Part shown: piece after piece, positions 1-7,725 of the stretch
Layout: every line of letters starts with the position of its first letter
How positions within the stretch are numbered: position 1 is the stretch's first letter
Notes under the pieces: model-generated
Seen by the model: only the letters and a program-made list of their open reading frames with translations
What the model was told of the DNA's origin: nothing
Databases searched by the model: none
Position numbers and translations under genes: made by a program
IMG/VR virus record: IMGVR_UViG_3300019889_000014
Coordinates: 1 to 64,000 of that record
Length of the DNA stretch: 64,000 nucleotides
DNA from: a virus
Direction: 5' to 3' (one strand)

Positions 1-25
1 CGCGATACCTGCGGACAGGAGCACA

Positions 26-760
26 ATGGAGAGGGAAATGAGCAAACGCGAGGATCTGCTGCGGCGCATCCGGGCTCTGATGGCAAAAACCACGGAGAAC
101 GGCTGCACCGAAGCGGAAGCCGCGATGGCTGCGGCCCACGTCGACCGGTTGATGGGCGAGAACGATGTCGATCTGACGGATCTGGAAGTGCGGGATCAAA
201 CCTGTATCCAGATCAAGGTTCCGACCGGCACCGGCAAATGGCATCCGGTCGAACAGGTCGTTGTCGCCGTGGCGAGTTTCACTGATACGAAGGTCTGGAA
301 GACTGAAGGCCGGCTGAACACGGACATCAACTTCTTCGGCCTGGCCACGGATGTCGAGATCGCGGAGTACCTGACCTACCTGTTCCGGCGTGCCTTGGAG
401 CGGGAAACCGCTGCTGTCGGCATGCTGGACTTCAACTGGCAGCGCATGACGAACCTGCAACGGGCGAATGCCCGCGAGAGCTTCGGCCTCGGCATGGCCA
501 AGCGCCTGTCGGAGCGGCTGAAGGAGCTGAAGTCCAAGCGGGACTGGACCACGGAACACGCGACGGGTCGGTCGCTGATCGTGGTCAAGGGCGCGGTTGT
601 GACGGAGCAATACGCGAAGCTGAACCTGAACCTGACCTACGGCGGGGGCAAGGCAATCCGCGACCCGAACGCCTTCCGGGACGGCCAGAAAGCCGGCGAC
701 CGGGTGACGATCCAGCAGGGTGTCGGTGACAGCTACGTGGCGCCCAAGGAAATCGCCTGA
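26..760 (+). CDS. DUF2786 domain protein
   Basis: A 244-residue protein whose N-terminal 45 residues match the DUF2786 pattern (LLRRIRALMAKT followed by TEAEAAMAAAHVDRLM), a helical domain common in phage and plasmid proteins. The rest resembles the region that usually follows it (DUF7168-like). The function is unknown; the family often sits among early phage genes. The first ATG has AGGAG four bases upstream. An in-frame ATG twelve bases later (MSKRED) is an alternative. It is the first complete gene and is followed by a strong hairpin. Family assignment is fairly secure. Confidence 0.85.
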   Translation: MEREMSKREDLLRRIRALMAKTTENGCTEAEAAMAAAHVDRLMGENDVDLTDLEVRDQTCIQIKVPTGTGKWHPVEQVVVAVASFTDTKVWKTEGRLNTDINFFGLATDVEIAEYLTYLFRRALERETAAVGMLDFNWQRMTNLQRANARESFGLGMAKRLSERLKELKSKRDWTTEHATGRSLIVVKGAVVTEQYAKLNLNLTYGGGKAIRDPNAFRDGQKAGDRVTIQQGVGDSYVAPKEIA

Positions 761-762
761 AT

Positions 763-784
763 GGAGGGGGCCGCGGCCCCCTCC
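763..784 (+). terminator. GC-rich hairpin after the DUF2786 gene
   Basis: Perfect 10-bp inverted repeat GGAGGGGGCC / GGCCCCCTCC with a 2-nt centre, three bases after the stop codon. There is no clear U-tract, so it may be a weak terminator or an mRNA-stabilising stem. Confidence 0.45.
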
Positions 785-886
785 CCTTCCCCCTCTCCCC
801 CCGCCTGATGACGGCCACGGTGACACCTGGCCGAAACCCCTGGGTCGCGGGAAGTCGAAAAACCCGTCTGCACAAGGAGAAAAACG

Positions 887-988
887 ATGTGGGAGACATT
901 GGCCTATGGCCTGCCGATCGTCGGCGCGGTCTGGAGCCTGGCGTACTGCCTGGCCGCCAGGAAGCGCAGCCGGAGGGCGAAGCCGTGA
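887..988 (+). CDS. membrane microprotein, 33 aa
   Basis: A 33-residue ORF starting at an ATG preceded by AAGGAG with 7-nt spacing. Residues about 5-24 form one hydrophobic segment (LAYGLPIVGAVWSLAYCLAA) followed by a very basic tail (RKRSRRAKP), which predicts an inner-membrane peptide with cytoplasmic C-terminus. Its stop overlaps the next start as TGATG, so the two are translationally coupled. It is similar in size and style to two other tiny membrane ORFs in this genome. No function is assigned. Confidence 0.6.
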   Translation: MWETLAYGLPIVGAVWSLAYCLAARKRSRRAKP

Positions 989-1404
989 TGGGCTCGACAA
1001 GAAGGCCATGGATCGTTCGCGGCGAGGCTGACGACAGCGCCGACGCGGACACCAAAGCCCTCGGCATCGAGCCGGCCGAGGAAGGGACCGAGGGTGGGGG
1101 CTGGCCCTACTTCCTTCGGGAAGACCGGGAATTCGAACCCGGCCACGGCCCCCATTGGATCGCGCACGGCATCCAGAACCTGTCCGATGCGCGGCTGCTG
1201 TGTCGGCTGGCCAACGCCGAGCCTGGCCCGGAGTTCGCCAGCTGGGCATTGGCCAAGGCGTACCTGGCCGAGCGGGACTGGCGCTGCATCAACGAAGCGG
1301 CGCACCGCTACCGCTCGGCCGACAACAAGCGGGAAGCGCGGATCTTCCCGATCACGCTGGGCCGGGCTCTTGTGATTGTGGACCTACCGGTCCCGCACGT
1401 GTGA
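988..1404 (+). CDS. hypothetical protein, 138 aa
   Basis: Start chosen at the ATG of a TGATG overlap with the upstream microprotein. The 138-residue product has an acidic N-terminal third and a helical middle (NLSDARLLCRLANAEP, FASWALAKAYLAERDW) ending in a short hydrophobic strand. No family is recognised. It lies in the early plus-strand run and is followed by a 10-bp hairpin, so it may end a transcription unit. Confidence 0.65.
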   Translation: MGSTRRPWIVRGEADDSADADTKALGIEPAEEGTEGGGWPYFLREDREFEPGHGPHWIAHGIQNLSDARLLCRLANAEPGPEFASWALAKAYLAERDWRCINEAAHRYRSADNKREARIFPITLGRALVIVDLPVPHV

Positions 1405-1412
1405 AATCGCGT

Positions 1413-1437
1413 GAGGGGCGCCAGCCCGGCGCCCCTC
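1413..1437 (+). terminator. hairpin after the 138-aa gene
   Basis: Perfect 10-bp stem GAGGGGCGCC / GGCGCCCCTC with a 5-nt loop, nine bases after the stop. The following bases CTCTTGG are only mildly pyrimidine-rich. Possible terminator. Confidence 0.4.
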
Positions 1438-1453
1438 TCTTGGGGAGGGAGCC

Positions 1454-1618
1454 ATGGTTTTCTGTGTCCTGATGTTCCTGATGACGGCTGTTCCGGTCGC
1501 CTGCCCCTCTGTCGCGGCGCAGCCGGTGCCACACCCTGGAGACCCGGTTGCGATAGCGCCGGCCTGCGCGCCTCGGCCCGGCCTGCGGCCTGGAACGCCG
1601 CGCCGGGAATGCAAATAA
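1454..1618 (+). CDS. small predicted secreted protein, 54 aa
   Basis: A 54-residue ORF with a good ribosome site (GGGGAGGGAGCC before the ATG). The N-terminus (VFCVLMFLMTAVPVACPSVA) is strongly hydrophobic and ends in a plausible signal-peptidase site near VAA-Q. The mature part is short, proline- and arginine-rich, with two cysteines. An export role is inferred from the signal-like segment only. Confidence 0.5.
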   Translation: MVFCVLMFLMTAVPVACPSVAAQPVPHPGDPVAIAPACAPRPGLRPGTPRRECK

Positions 1619-1747
1619 CCTCGCCTGACGAGGCCGCCTGACCAGCGGCCGAAACGGCGCCGTCCGACATCGGATGGCGTCTTCGCGAGAGGTCACGACG
1701 GCGACAACCGCCGCACACCCTCTGGCACTGCACGATGGAGAGCAAGG
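1619..1747 (+). other. intergenic stretch with three consecutive hairpins
   Basis: Three back-to-back inverted repeats: CCTCG/CGAGG (1619-1633), GGCCGC/GCGGCC (1632-1650) and CGCCGTCCG/CGGATGGCG (1658-1679, one G-U pair). The first two share two bases, so they exclude each other. The stretch ends with the recurrent ACTGCACGATGG block (1727-1738). It could be a structured leader of the next gene or a terminator array. Confidence 0.35.
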
Positions 1748-1948
1748 ATGAGTTGGAAACCCGAAGTGATCGCGGATGGGTCCGGCCAGTTTGTCGGCAA
1801 TCAGCTCCGTTTCGCCACCAAGGAGGAAGCGGAAGCCAATGCCGAGAGCCTGTCCAAGCGCTGGGTTCTGGTCCTGGACTGGCGCGCCACGGAGAGCACC
1901 GATCCGGTGAACTACGCCTGGCGCGACGGCACGCTGGTGTCCCTGTGA
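1748..1948 (+). CDS. hypothetical protein, 66 aa
   Basis: Compact 66-residue protein (MSWKPEVIADGSGQFVGN) with alternating strand/helix character and a central acidic helix (TKEEAEANAESLSKRW). It resembles the small early phage proteins built around a single strand-helix-strand module. GAGAGCAAGG precedes the ATG. Its stop overlaps the next GTG start. Confidence 0.65.
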   Translation: MSWKPEVIADGSGQFVGNQLRFATKEEAEANAESLSKRWVLVLDWRATESTDPVNYAWRDGTLVSL

Positions 1949-2103
1949 GCCGCCGGACGCGGGTGTCGGCCAGGCGCTACTCGGAGGAACGGGTGCGCAT
2001 GGCTCTGCGGGAGATGCACGAGACCGGCTTCGGGCGCATGTCGCGCTCGGAGCAGGCCGTCATCGTCTCGTATGAGCGGGGGCTGAGCCCATGCCCTACG
2101 TGA
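1945..2103 (+). CDS. small basic protein, 52 aa
   Basis: GTG start in a GTGA overlap with the preceding gene. The 52-residue product is basic (SRRTRVSARRYSEERVRM) with a helix ending in a cysteine-proline tail. The upstream frame is open further but carries no ribosome site, so the coupled GTG is preferred. No family recognised. Confidence 0.5.
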   Translation: MSRRTRVSARRYSEERVRMALREMHETGFGRMSRSEQAVIVSYERGLSPCPT

Positions 2104-2294
2104 CGCGGCACCATCGGCTCAAGCGCCCGCAGCTCGAGGCTATCAAAAAGCTCTGGCTGCGAAGCCCTGACGGCGAGACCAGCTACCGGATGTTCCGGAG
2201 CCGGTTCTACGACAGCCGGATGATGGGCTGCGTCATGGGCCGCTGGTGCGGCATGGACATCGGCATCGAGGCCGATGGCCACACCCACACCTGA
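2091..2294 (+). CDS. hypothetical protein, 67 aa
   Basis: Overlaps the previous gene by 13 bases. The 67-residue product starts MPYVTRHHRLKRPQLEAIKK and has a basic N-terminal helix and a Met/Cys/Trp-rich centre (MMGCVMGRWCGMDIG). No recognised domain. It is followed by a clear terminator-like stem. Confidence 0.6.
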   Translation: MPYVTRHHRLKRPQLEAIKKLWLRSPDGETSYRMFRSRFYDSRMMGCVMGRWCGMDIGIEADGHTHT

Positions 2295-2300
2295 CCGACG

Positions 2301-2331
2301 ACGGGCCGGTTCCCGACAGGGGCCGGCCCGT
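2301..2331 (+). terminator. likely intrinsic terminator
   Basis: Perfect 9-bp stem ACGGGCCGG / CCGGCCCGT with a 13-nt loop, seven bases after the stop and followed by TTCTGTCTG. Confidence 0.5.
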
Positions 2332-2364
2332 TCTGTCTGCGATCACAGAACGAGGGGAAATGAG

Positions 2365-3099
2365 ATGACGACGAGAGCAACGTACATCGTCGGCGACATG
2401 CTGTTCTACGCGCACCATGACGGCTATCCGACCGGCGCGGCCGAGCGGTTCGCCCGGATGATCGACGCCTGGTACGTGCCGACCGACAGCCACCTGATGG
2501 AGGCCGCGGAGCACCCTGCCGGTGGCCTGGCCTTCGCGTTCATCCGGGGCAACCTGGATGTGCAGCTGGCCAACAGCCTGAAGGACCACGGCGACGCCGA
2601 GTTCGCGTATGTCGTGGGCCAGCGGGAAAGCGGCAAGATCGAGGTCACGGTCCGGAGCCGGGAGAGCAAGGAACCGGATCGAGGTGAACTGTCCGAGTGG
2701 ATGGCGCACCAGCAGCGGAACCTTCGGAATGACCTGGCCACGTACTGGACAGACCACCCGGAGGATCGGCCGAACGACGTGAACGACGGCCGCTATACGA
2801 TCATGCAGCAAGCGGCGCTCGACGCAGCGGAAGCGATCCCGCTGATCGTCCGGATCGAGCGGCGCGAGCATGCCGGAACCGAGCCGCGGATCGTCTATGC
2901 GACGATCGACCAAGCGGCCCGGATCAAGCACCGGCACGCGGTCGTGGCGAGCCGCATGGGCGAGTTGGCCAGCCCTGATGGCAAGAAGGCCGAGCAGCGG
3001 CGCATGCGCGAGGTGTTCCTGGCGATGCAGGCCGCGATCACCCTGGCCGAGGCTGTCGGTCTGACGGCACCGAAGCTGGAGACCGCCGAAGCGAACTGA
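2365..3099 (+). CDS. hypothetical protein, 244 aa
   Basis: A 244-residue soluble protein with GAGGGGAAATGAG before the ATG. The N-terminal half has alternating strand/helix pattern (ATYIVGDMLFYAHHDGYPTG), including a histidine pair and an FAFIRGN strand. The C-terminal half is helical and charged. I do not recognise a family. It stands as a single-gene unit between two hairpins. Confidence 0.7.
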   Translation: MTTRATYIVGDMLFYAHHDGYPTGAAERFARMIDAWYVPTDSHLMEAAEHPAGGLAFAFIRGNLDVQLANSLKDHGDAEFAYVVGQRESGKIEVTVRSRESKEPDRGELSEWMAHQQRNLRNDLATYWTDHPEDRPNDVNDGRYTIMQQAALDAAEAIPLIVRIERREHAGTEPRIVYATIDQAARIKHRHAVVASRMGELASPDGKKAEQRRMREVFLAMQAAITLAEAVGLTAPKLETAEAN

Positions 3100-3101
3100 A
3101 G

Positions 3102-3123
3102 GGAGGGGGCGAAAGCCCCCTCC
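3102..3123 (+). terminator. hairpin with GAAA tetraloop
   Basis: Perfect 9-bp stem GGAGGGGGC / GCCCCCTCC closed by a GAAA (GNRA) tetraloop, directly after the 244-aa gene. Very stable. No U-run follows, so termination may be Rho-assisted. Confidence 0.5.
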
Positions 3124-3212
3124 TCCTATCCGCCTGACGAGTGCCTGGTCGGAAGCCAGGACGAAACCGGAAACGGTCGCGGGATCTTCCGCAATGCACA
3201 ATGGAGAGCACA

Positions 3213-3500
3213 ATGGATTACCGAATCGAGATCCACCCGGACGGGCGAAAGGTCGAGAAATTCGGCGAAAACGCCAAGGCGCCGACGCTGGAGGAAGCGC
3301 AGGCGTTCGTCGGGGGCTGGATCGAGATCCAGACCATCCGGCTCGAAGGCCAGTCCGCCCAGATGGTCTTGAACGAGGAGGGCAAGCTGATGGACCTCCC
3401 GGTCAACCACCTGGCGACAGCCCTGTGGCTGGCCCAGGGGCACGCCGACGCGATCGTTGGCCCGGTCCTGCTGCTGACCGGCAAGGCGAGGCTGAAGTGA
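3213..3500 (+). CDS. DUF3846 domain protein
   Basis: A 95-residue protein with the DUF3846 signature: an EEAQAFVGGWIEIQTI block, then MVLNEEGKLMDLPVNHLAT and a C-terminal ADAIVGPVLLL strand. This family is frequent in phage early regions and its role is unknown. The start is placed at the second ATG of a doubled leader; GGAG lies six bases before it, and the upstream ATG would only add MEST. It is coupled to the next gene through TGATG. Confidence 0.85.
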   Translation: MDYRIEIHPDGRKVEKFGENAKAPTLEEAQAFVGGWIEIQTIRLEGQSAQMVLNEEGKLMDLPVNHLATALWLAQGHADAIVGPVLLLTGKARLK

Positions 3501-4006
3501 TGGCCCGGCCGAAAGGTCCACCGGACCTGAAAGCCCTCGCCGACCTTGGCCTGAGCATGGCCGAGCAGACCATGCGGACCAAGGGCAGGCTGAAGCCGAG
3601 CCAGATCTATGCGGTCGACGGCGAAGCGAACCTCTACGTCATCGATTTCGAGATCGAGCAGTCGGCGATCCTGAAGGACATCTCGGCACTGAAACTGCGG
3701 GCGTTCTTCAAGGAAAAAAAGGTGGAGCGGTACGTCTTCGTCACCGAGGTCTGGTATCGCGTCGTCAGGACGAGAACACCGGAGGAAAGGCTCGCCGCCG
3801 CCAACAGTGTGCCGCCGTCCCAGGCGCCGGATCGGATGGAAGCGATCATCGCTGTCGGTCAGGACCGGCAGGGAACGGTCGAGTTGTGCCGGCCGATCCT
3901 GCGCACCGAGGGCGGGAAGTACCGGGGCCTCGGCGAGCCCGAGACCATGGGGGACGTGTCCGTCGGCCGGTTCGCCAACATGCTGCCACGGGACGCCCTG
4001 CAATGA
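3500..4006 (+). CDS. hypothetical protein, 168 aa
   Basis: Starts in a TGATG overlap with the DUF3846 gene. The 168-residue product begins with a basic, proline-containing helix and then has a predicted alpha/beta core (YVIDFEIEQSAILKDISALK, ERYVFVTEVWYRVV). No family recognised; the strand-helix-strand core could be a small enzyme or subunit fold. Its stop overlaps the next start. Confidence 0.7.
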   Translation: MARPKGPPDLKALADLGLSMAEQTMRTKGRLKPSQIYAVDGEANLYVIDFEIEQSAILKDISALKLRAFFKEKKVERYVFVTEVWYRVVRTRTPEERLAAANSVPPSQAPDRMEAIIAVGQDRQGTVELCRPILRTEGGKYRGLGEPETMGDVSVGRFANMLPRDALQ

Positions 4007-4224
4007 CCGACACCGATCTTGTCGGGATCATCAACACGAAGCTCAACGAGCTGCTGTCGGCCCTGATCCAGGTCCGCGGGGGCCAGGAGTTCGTGAAGTT
4101 CGCGGAGCAGTTGCGCGAGCGGTCCGCCAAGACGGCTGTGTTTGGCCTGAAGGGCTATCAGAACAGCGTGATCATGGACGCCGTCGCGGACGCAATTGAT
4201 CCGCCCAACGGAAAGGAAAGCTGA
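4003..4224 (+). CDS. hypothetical protein, 73 aa
   Basis: ATGA overlap with the gene upstream. The 73-residue, largely helical product (LVGIINTKLNELLSALIQVR) has a mixed charge pattern and no recognisable domain. Probably co-translated with its neighbours. Confidence 0.65.
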   Translation: MTDTDLVGIINTKLNELLSALIQVRGGQEFVKFAEQLRERSAKTAVFGLKGYQNSVIMDAVADAIDPPNGKES

Positions 4225-4225
4225 C

Positions 4226-4420
4226 ATGAAGAAAATCACCCTCCGAATGGAGGTCGACGACAAGGTCGAGCGGGCCGAGGTCGACAGCCTCTACGACGCC
4301 GGCAGCCAGGTGGCGTCGTTCATTCGGCACCTGGACCTGGAGAAGCACACCGACGCCGAGATCGGGATCACGGTGACGATCGAAGACAAGCCCGGCACTG
4401 GGTCGAGCGGGGAGTTCTAG
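4226..4420 (+). CDS. hypothetical protein, 64 aa
   Basis: Starts one base after the previous stop, with GGAAAGG upstream. The product is 64 residues with a beta-alpha-beta look (ITLRMEVDDKVERAEVDSLY, then DAEIGITVTIED). No family recognised. It is followed by an 11-bp stem with one mismatch. Confidence 0.65.
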   Translation: MKKITLRMEVDDKVERAEVDSLYDAGSQVASFIRHLDLEKHTDAEIGITVTIEDKPGTGSSGEF

Positions 4421-4432
4421 CCGAGCGCGCAA

Positions 4433-4462
4433 GGCCGCCCTGCCGGGAGGAGCAGGACGGCC
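4433..4462 (+). terminator. probable terminator
   Basis: Stem GGCCGCCCTGC / GCAGGACGGCC with one C-A mismatch and an 8-nt loop, twelve bases after the stop of the 64-aa gene. Confidence 0.45.
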
Positions 4463-4487
4463 CTCGCGACCGACTTCTTTGCAGATT

Positions 4488-4525
4488 TTGCAAACAACGG
4501 CCGCACAAGGAGAACTGCACAATGG
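4488..4525 (+). promoter_or_regulatory. leader with TTTTGCAAA and ACTGCACAATGG blocks
   Basis: The gap between the terminator and the next gene contains TTTTGCAAACAACGGCC (from about 4491) and ACTGCACAATGG (4514-4525), whose ATG is the start of the next gene. The same two blocks occur together in the immunity region near 16312-16377, so this is probably a regulatory leader. Confidence 0.4.
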
Positions 4526-4908
4526 CAAGAAGGTCAGAACGAACCGACCTCCTGAACCGGATTCAAACGCCGGTTCTGGTGGAGGACCGCACGGTCTGCA
4601 ACAGCTCCGGGGTCAGCATTTTCATGGCTGCCACATCACGCGAAGCTGAAGACCTGGCGTTCCTGATCAACACGGGTGCCGAGACGGTACGGAACTCCGC
4701 GCGGCCGGTGCGAATGCAGGCAGCATTCGTGCCGCGCGACGGCGATGCCGCCCACCGCAGCGGCCACCGGCTGGAGGACAACCCGTTCCCGGTCGACACC
4801 CGCGACCACGATCTATGGGACAGCGACTGGGAGTTCCGGCACGACCATTGCGGGCATAGCGCAGCAGATGCCCCCGGCGGGCGTCTCGACCCGGCGAGGA
4901 AGCGATGA
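4522..4908 (+). CDS. hypothetical protein, 128 aa
   Basis: AAGGAG lies nine bases before the ATG, which forms part of a recurrent ACTGCACAATGG block. The 128-residue protein begins with a charged helix, has a middle segment SREAEDLAFLINTGAETVRN and a His/Asp-rich C-terminal third (DTRDHDLWDSDWEFRHDHCG) that could bind metal. No family recognised. The stop overlaps the next gene by four bases. Confidence 0.65.
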   Translation: MARRSERTDLLNRIQTPVLVEDRTVCNSSGVSIFMAATSREAEDLAFLINTGAETVRNSARPVRMQAAFVPRDGDAAHRSGHRLEDNPFPVDTRDHDLWDSDWEFRHDHCGHSAADAPGGRLDPARKR

Positions 4909-5252
4909 CCGCCCCCTGGCGATACCAGCACGTCGGCGCCTACCTGGCCGCCGTGCGCCGGGCGCACGCCGCGCTGGCAGCGGGCAAGCGCATCCGGATG
5001 TGGTGGGGCGACTGGGAAGGGGTCGACCGCGCCGGGTTCCGCAAGGAATTCGTCGCGGCCCTGCACCGGCGCATCACCCGGAAAGTCGAGCCGGACCCGA
5101 GGGGCCGGAAAGACAGCCAGGAATACCGGACCGGCATGCTGCGGGACAAATACCGCCTGATCGACAGCGCCCGTCGCATCCGGATCTACGAGTTCGAGAC
5201 CGACGACTGCCGGCGCCGCTTCGGCGACCGGCTGGCAACCCGTGACGAATAG
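4905..5252 (+). CDS. hypothetical protein, 115 aa
   Basis: ATGA overlap with the gene before it. Basic 115-residue protein with several tryptophans (RMWWGDWEGVDRAGFRKEF) and many arginines, which suggests nucleic-acid contact, though no known domain is recognised. Confidence 0.65.
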   Translation: MTAPWRYQHVGAYLAAVRRAHAALAAGKRIRMWWGDWEGVDRAGFRKEFVAALHRRITRKVEPDPRGRKDSQEYRTGMLRDKYRLIDSARRIRIYEFETDDCRRRFGDRLATRDE

Positions 5253-5261
5253 GAGGCAACC

Positions 5262-5615
5262 ATGAGCGAAAACGAGGCCGCCATGGACCAGCTGGTTACC
5301 AAGCTGGTCCATGAACTGACGGCGACCATGCACCGCTGGGGTGACGAAGCCGAGGCCGCCGGCATGAACCCTGACGACCTCGGCCCGCTGAACATGGCCG
5401 GGCTGATCGAGATGGCCGGGCGCTTCATCGCCTATGTCGTGGCTCCGACGAGCTACGAGGACGTGAAGGTGAAGTTCGCGGAACGGCTCGACGAAGCCAT
5501 CGCCCGGCACGCGCCGGACGCCGCCGCAGCCCTCCGGACGCAGCAGACCATCGAGGGCATGAAAGCCAGATTGGCCGCCAGAATCCGGTCAACGCGGGAT
5601 GGTGGCACAGAGTGA
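5262..5615 (+). CDS. hypothetical helical protein, 117 aa
   Basis: AGGAGGCAACC precedes the ATG. An acidic, largely alpha-helical 117-residue product (AAMDQLVTKLVHELTATMHR). No family recognised. A GGCCCCCA/TGGGGGCC stem follows. Confidence 0.65.
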   Translation: MSENEAAMDQLVTKLVHELTATMHRWGDEAEAAGMNPDDLGPLNMAGLIEMAGRFIAYVVAPTSYEDVKVKFAERLDEAIARHAPDAAAALRTQQTIEGMKARLAARIRSTRDGGTE

Positions 5616-5623
5616 CAGAAATC

Positions 5624-5652
5624 GGCCCCCAAGCCACAACAGCCTGGGGGCC
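5624..5652 (+). terminator. probable terminator
   Basis: Perfect 8-bp stem GGCCCCCA / TGGGGGCC with a 13-nt loop just after the 117-aa gene; the following bases AGTCTAACT are weakly U-rich. Confidence 0.45.
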
Positions 5653-5666
5653 AGTCTAACTGCACA

Positions 5667-5747
5667 ATGGTGGCGCGAGCGCCACGCCGCAATGTCGGCT
5701 GCGCATCCGCCGAACACAAGCACCAAAAAAGAGGAGAAGGGAAATGA
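5667..5747 (+). CDS. possible 26-aa leader peptide
   Basis: A 26-codon ORF whose ATG lies in the recurrent ACTGCACAATGG block (5659-5670) and whose stop overlaps the start of the DUF5131 gene as ATGA. The product is basic (MVARAPRRNVGCASAEHK and onward). The clean coupling suggests a translated leader, but the gene downstream also has its own AAGAGGAGAAGG site, so this may be chance. Confidence 0.3.
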   Translation: MVARAPRRNVGCASAEHKHQKRGEGK

Positions 5748-6646
5748 CTGTCCTGAATTCGGGCATCTCGTGGTGTACCGGTACACTGAATCTGACGGTC
5801 GGCTGCGACAAGGTCTCACCCGGCTGCGACTTCTGCTATGCGGAAGCCCTGGTCCACAAGCTGTCCAAGACCTTCGGCCCGGAGCCGTTCTCGACGCTGC
5901 GGTTCCACCCGCAGCGGCTGCGCGACCTCCGGAAGTTCAAGCCGTTCTTGGGGCCTGACGGGCTGCTGTGCCCGGCGCTGGTCTTCGTCAACTCGCTGTC
6001 GGATTTCTTCCATCCCGGCATCCCGGACGACTTCATCCACACGGCTCTGGACACGTTCGAGGAACACCCGACAACGATCCTCCAGATCCTGACCAAGCGG
6101 CCCGTCAGGGCTCGCGAGGTGATCGTGCAGCGCTACAAGGGCCGAGGCGTGCCGGACAACCTGTGGTTCGGAACCTCCGTCGAAGACGATCGCGTGGCCG
6201 GGCGCCTGAACATCATGCGCAAGGCCAAGGACCGGGTCGGGGGCTTCACCCTGTTCGTGTCGATCGAGCCGCTGATCGGCCCGCTCGACCGCGTCGACCT
6301 GACCGACGTGGACTGGGTGCTGACCGGGGGCGAGTCCGGCAACCACTGCCGGGACATGGACTTCGGCTGGCTGGTGATGGCGCACATGAAAACGCGCCTG
6401 GCTGGGGGAGCGCTGCACTTCAAGCAGTTCGGCCACCCGCGGAACAACCCGCTGGTCCAGGAAGCAATGCGCCATGGCCGCATGTCGGCCACGGCCGCGT
6501 TCGACTGGGTGTGCAAACGGGGCCTCGAGCTGGCTCCCGAGGAGAAGGGTGGGGCGACCTATAACGGCGCCATCATCCGCGAGAAGCCGGCAGCGTATGA
6601 CCGGGTCAAGGCGAAGCTGAACCTGCAGCCGGCGCGGCTGCTGTGA
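5744..6646 (+). CDS. DUF5131 (phage Gp37/Gp68) family protein
   Basis: A 300-residue protein matching the phage Gp37/Gp68 family (DUF5131): N-terminal TLNLTVGCDKVSPGCDFCYA with cysteines at 21, 28 and 31, then ALVFVNSLSDFFHP, TILQILTKRP, NLWFGTSVED and VLTGGESGNHCRDMDF. The cysteine spacing (C-x6-C-x2-C) resembles but does not equal the radical-SAM CxxxCxxC cluster, and the family is thought to be related to that superfamily. The substrate is unknown. GGAGAAGG precedes the ATG. Family assignment is confident. Confidence 0.9.
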   Translation: MTVLNSGISWCTGTLNLTVGCDKVSPGCDFCYAEALVHKLSKTFGPEPFSTLRFHPQRLRDLRKFKPFLGPDGLLCPALVFVNSLSDFFHPGIPDDFIHTALDTFEEHPTTILQILTKRPVRAREVIVQRYKGRGVPDNLWFGTSVEDDRVAGRLNIMRKAKDRVGGFTLFVSIEPLIGPLDRVDLTDVDWVLTGGESGNHCRDMDFGWLVMAHMKTRLAGGALHFKQFGHPRNNPLVQEAMRHGRMSATAAFDWVCKRGLELAPEEKGGATYNGAIIREKPAAYDRVKAKLNLQPARLL

Positions 6647-6659
6647 AAGGAGGACGAGC

Positions 6660-6938
6660 ATGACGATTGACGACGCGATCCGCGAGCACGGCGCCCTCAA
6701 GGTCTACCTCGCCTGCGACGGCGGGCCTGGCTGCCCCGAGCGCATGGTAGCGCTCGGCCTGCCCGAGCCGCAGACCATGGACGATGTGTTCCAGGCGATG
6801 AAAGCCGCCTATGCCGCCATGACGCCGCAGGAGCAGGCCGAGGAGGACCGGCACGACGACGTTCGCGGCCGATACCTCGCCTCGGCCAGCAAAGCCGGCG
6901 TGGGGGCGCCGCGCATGCCACGAGGGAGAGACCGATGA
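6660..6938 (+). CDS. hypothetical protein, 92 aa
   Basis: AAAGGAGGACGAGC precedes the ATG. The 92-residue acidic product has a cysteine pair (YLACDGGPGCPERM) and a helical middle; the tail is glycine- and arginine-rich. No family recognised. The stop overlaps the XRE gene by four bases. Confidence 0.6.
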   Translation: MTIDDAIREHGALKVYLACDGGPGCPERMVALGLPEPQTMDDVFQAMKAAYAAMTPQEQAEEDRHDDVRGRYLASASKAGVGAPRMPRGRDR

Positions 6939-7315
6939 GGACCGTACCCAATCCCGAAGGCTTGCCGGCCATCGTCGGCCGGCGCATCCGGGAACTGCGA
7001 AAGCAGCGGCGCATGAGCCTGGAGGAGCTTGCGCAAGCCGTCGGCCGCGGCAAGGCCGCCGTCTCGCGCTACGAGCGCGCCGAGATGGCGATGACGCTGG
7101 AGATCCTGGCCTCGCTGGCGTCTGCCCTGAAGACCACGCCGGGCGCCCTGGTGGCCGGCGCGGAGCCGGAGTGCGAGTGCTTCGGCGAGAGCGGCATCTA
7201 TGCCAGCACGCATGTCCGCGACGGCCGCCTGCGCTGCGACCTGTGCGGGCGACCCGTGCGGACAGGCGCCGTCGATGCCATGACCGTTATCAACCGAGGA
7301 GGAGTGATCGGATGA
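6935..7315 (+). CDS. XRE-family regulator with C-terminal cysteine motif
   Basis: The 126-residue protein has an N-terminal Cro/CI-type helix-turn-helix (residues about 13-66: IRELRKQRRMSLEELAQAVG, then GKAAVSRYE). A C-terminal segment carries CEC and CDLCG motifs, which could form a small zinc site. It probably binds DNA; the target is unknown. It is embedded in an overlapping gene chain, so it is likely an early regulator co-expressed with its neighbours. Confidence 0.85.
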   Translation: MRTVPNPEGLPAIVGRRIRELRKQRRMSLEELAQAVGRGKAAVSRYERAEMAMTLEILASLASALKTTPGALVAGAEPECECFGESGIYASTHVRDGRLRCDLCGRPVRTGAVDAMTVINRGGVIG

Positions 7316-7725
7316 GATACATTGTCGTGTTCGACAAACGACACGGCTGGGCCGTCGCCCACTGGTGGTCGCAATCGCGGCGACCGGACGCGACGCTCCA
7401 GGAGGACGTGACCCCGACGTTCCTGGTCACCGGCGAATGGTCGGACAGCCATCTCACCGCCGAGAAGGAGGCCGACCGGCTGAACGGCGCAAAGGAGGCT
7501 GATCGAGTGACGAACCCGACCTTTGACGACCTGGAAAACGGGGATCTGTTCCACTGGGTAAGCGCTCGCGGGCCAGGCCGATTCCAGATGGAGAAGATCG
7601 ACGCGACGCACTATCGGCCGGTCACGGGGCCGAACGCCCTCGATATGTGTCCTGCCGGATCGATGGGCGACAGCCAGGTGATGCGAGCACGACCAGCTGC
7701 GCCCGAGCCGAAGGAGGCGAAGTGA
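7312..7725 (+). CDS. hypothetical protein, 137 aa
   Basis: ATGA overlap with the XRE gene, with GGAGGAG upstream. The 137-residue product begins MRYIVVFDKRHGWAVAHWWS and has a later DDLENGDLFHWVSARGPG segment. An in-frame GTG with AAGGAGG at 7507 could give a shorter second product. No family recognised. Confidence 0.65.
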   Translation: MRYIVVFDKRHGWAVAHWWSQSRRPDATLQEDVTPTFLVTGEWSDSHLTAEKEADRLNGAKEADRVTNPTFDDLENGDLFHWVSARGPGRFQMEKIDATHYRPVTGPNALDMCPAGSMGDSQVMRARPAAPEPKEAK

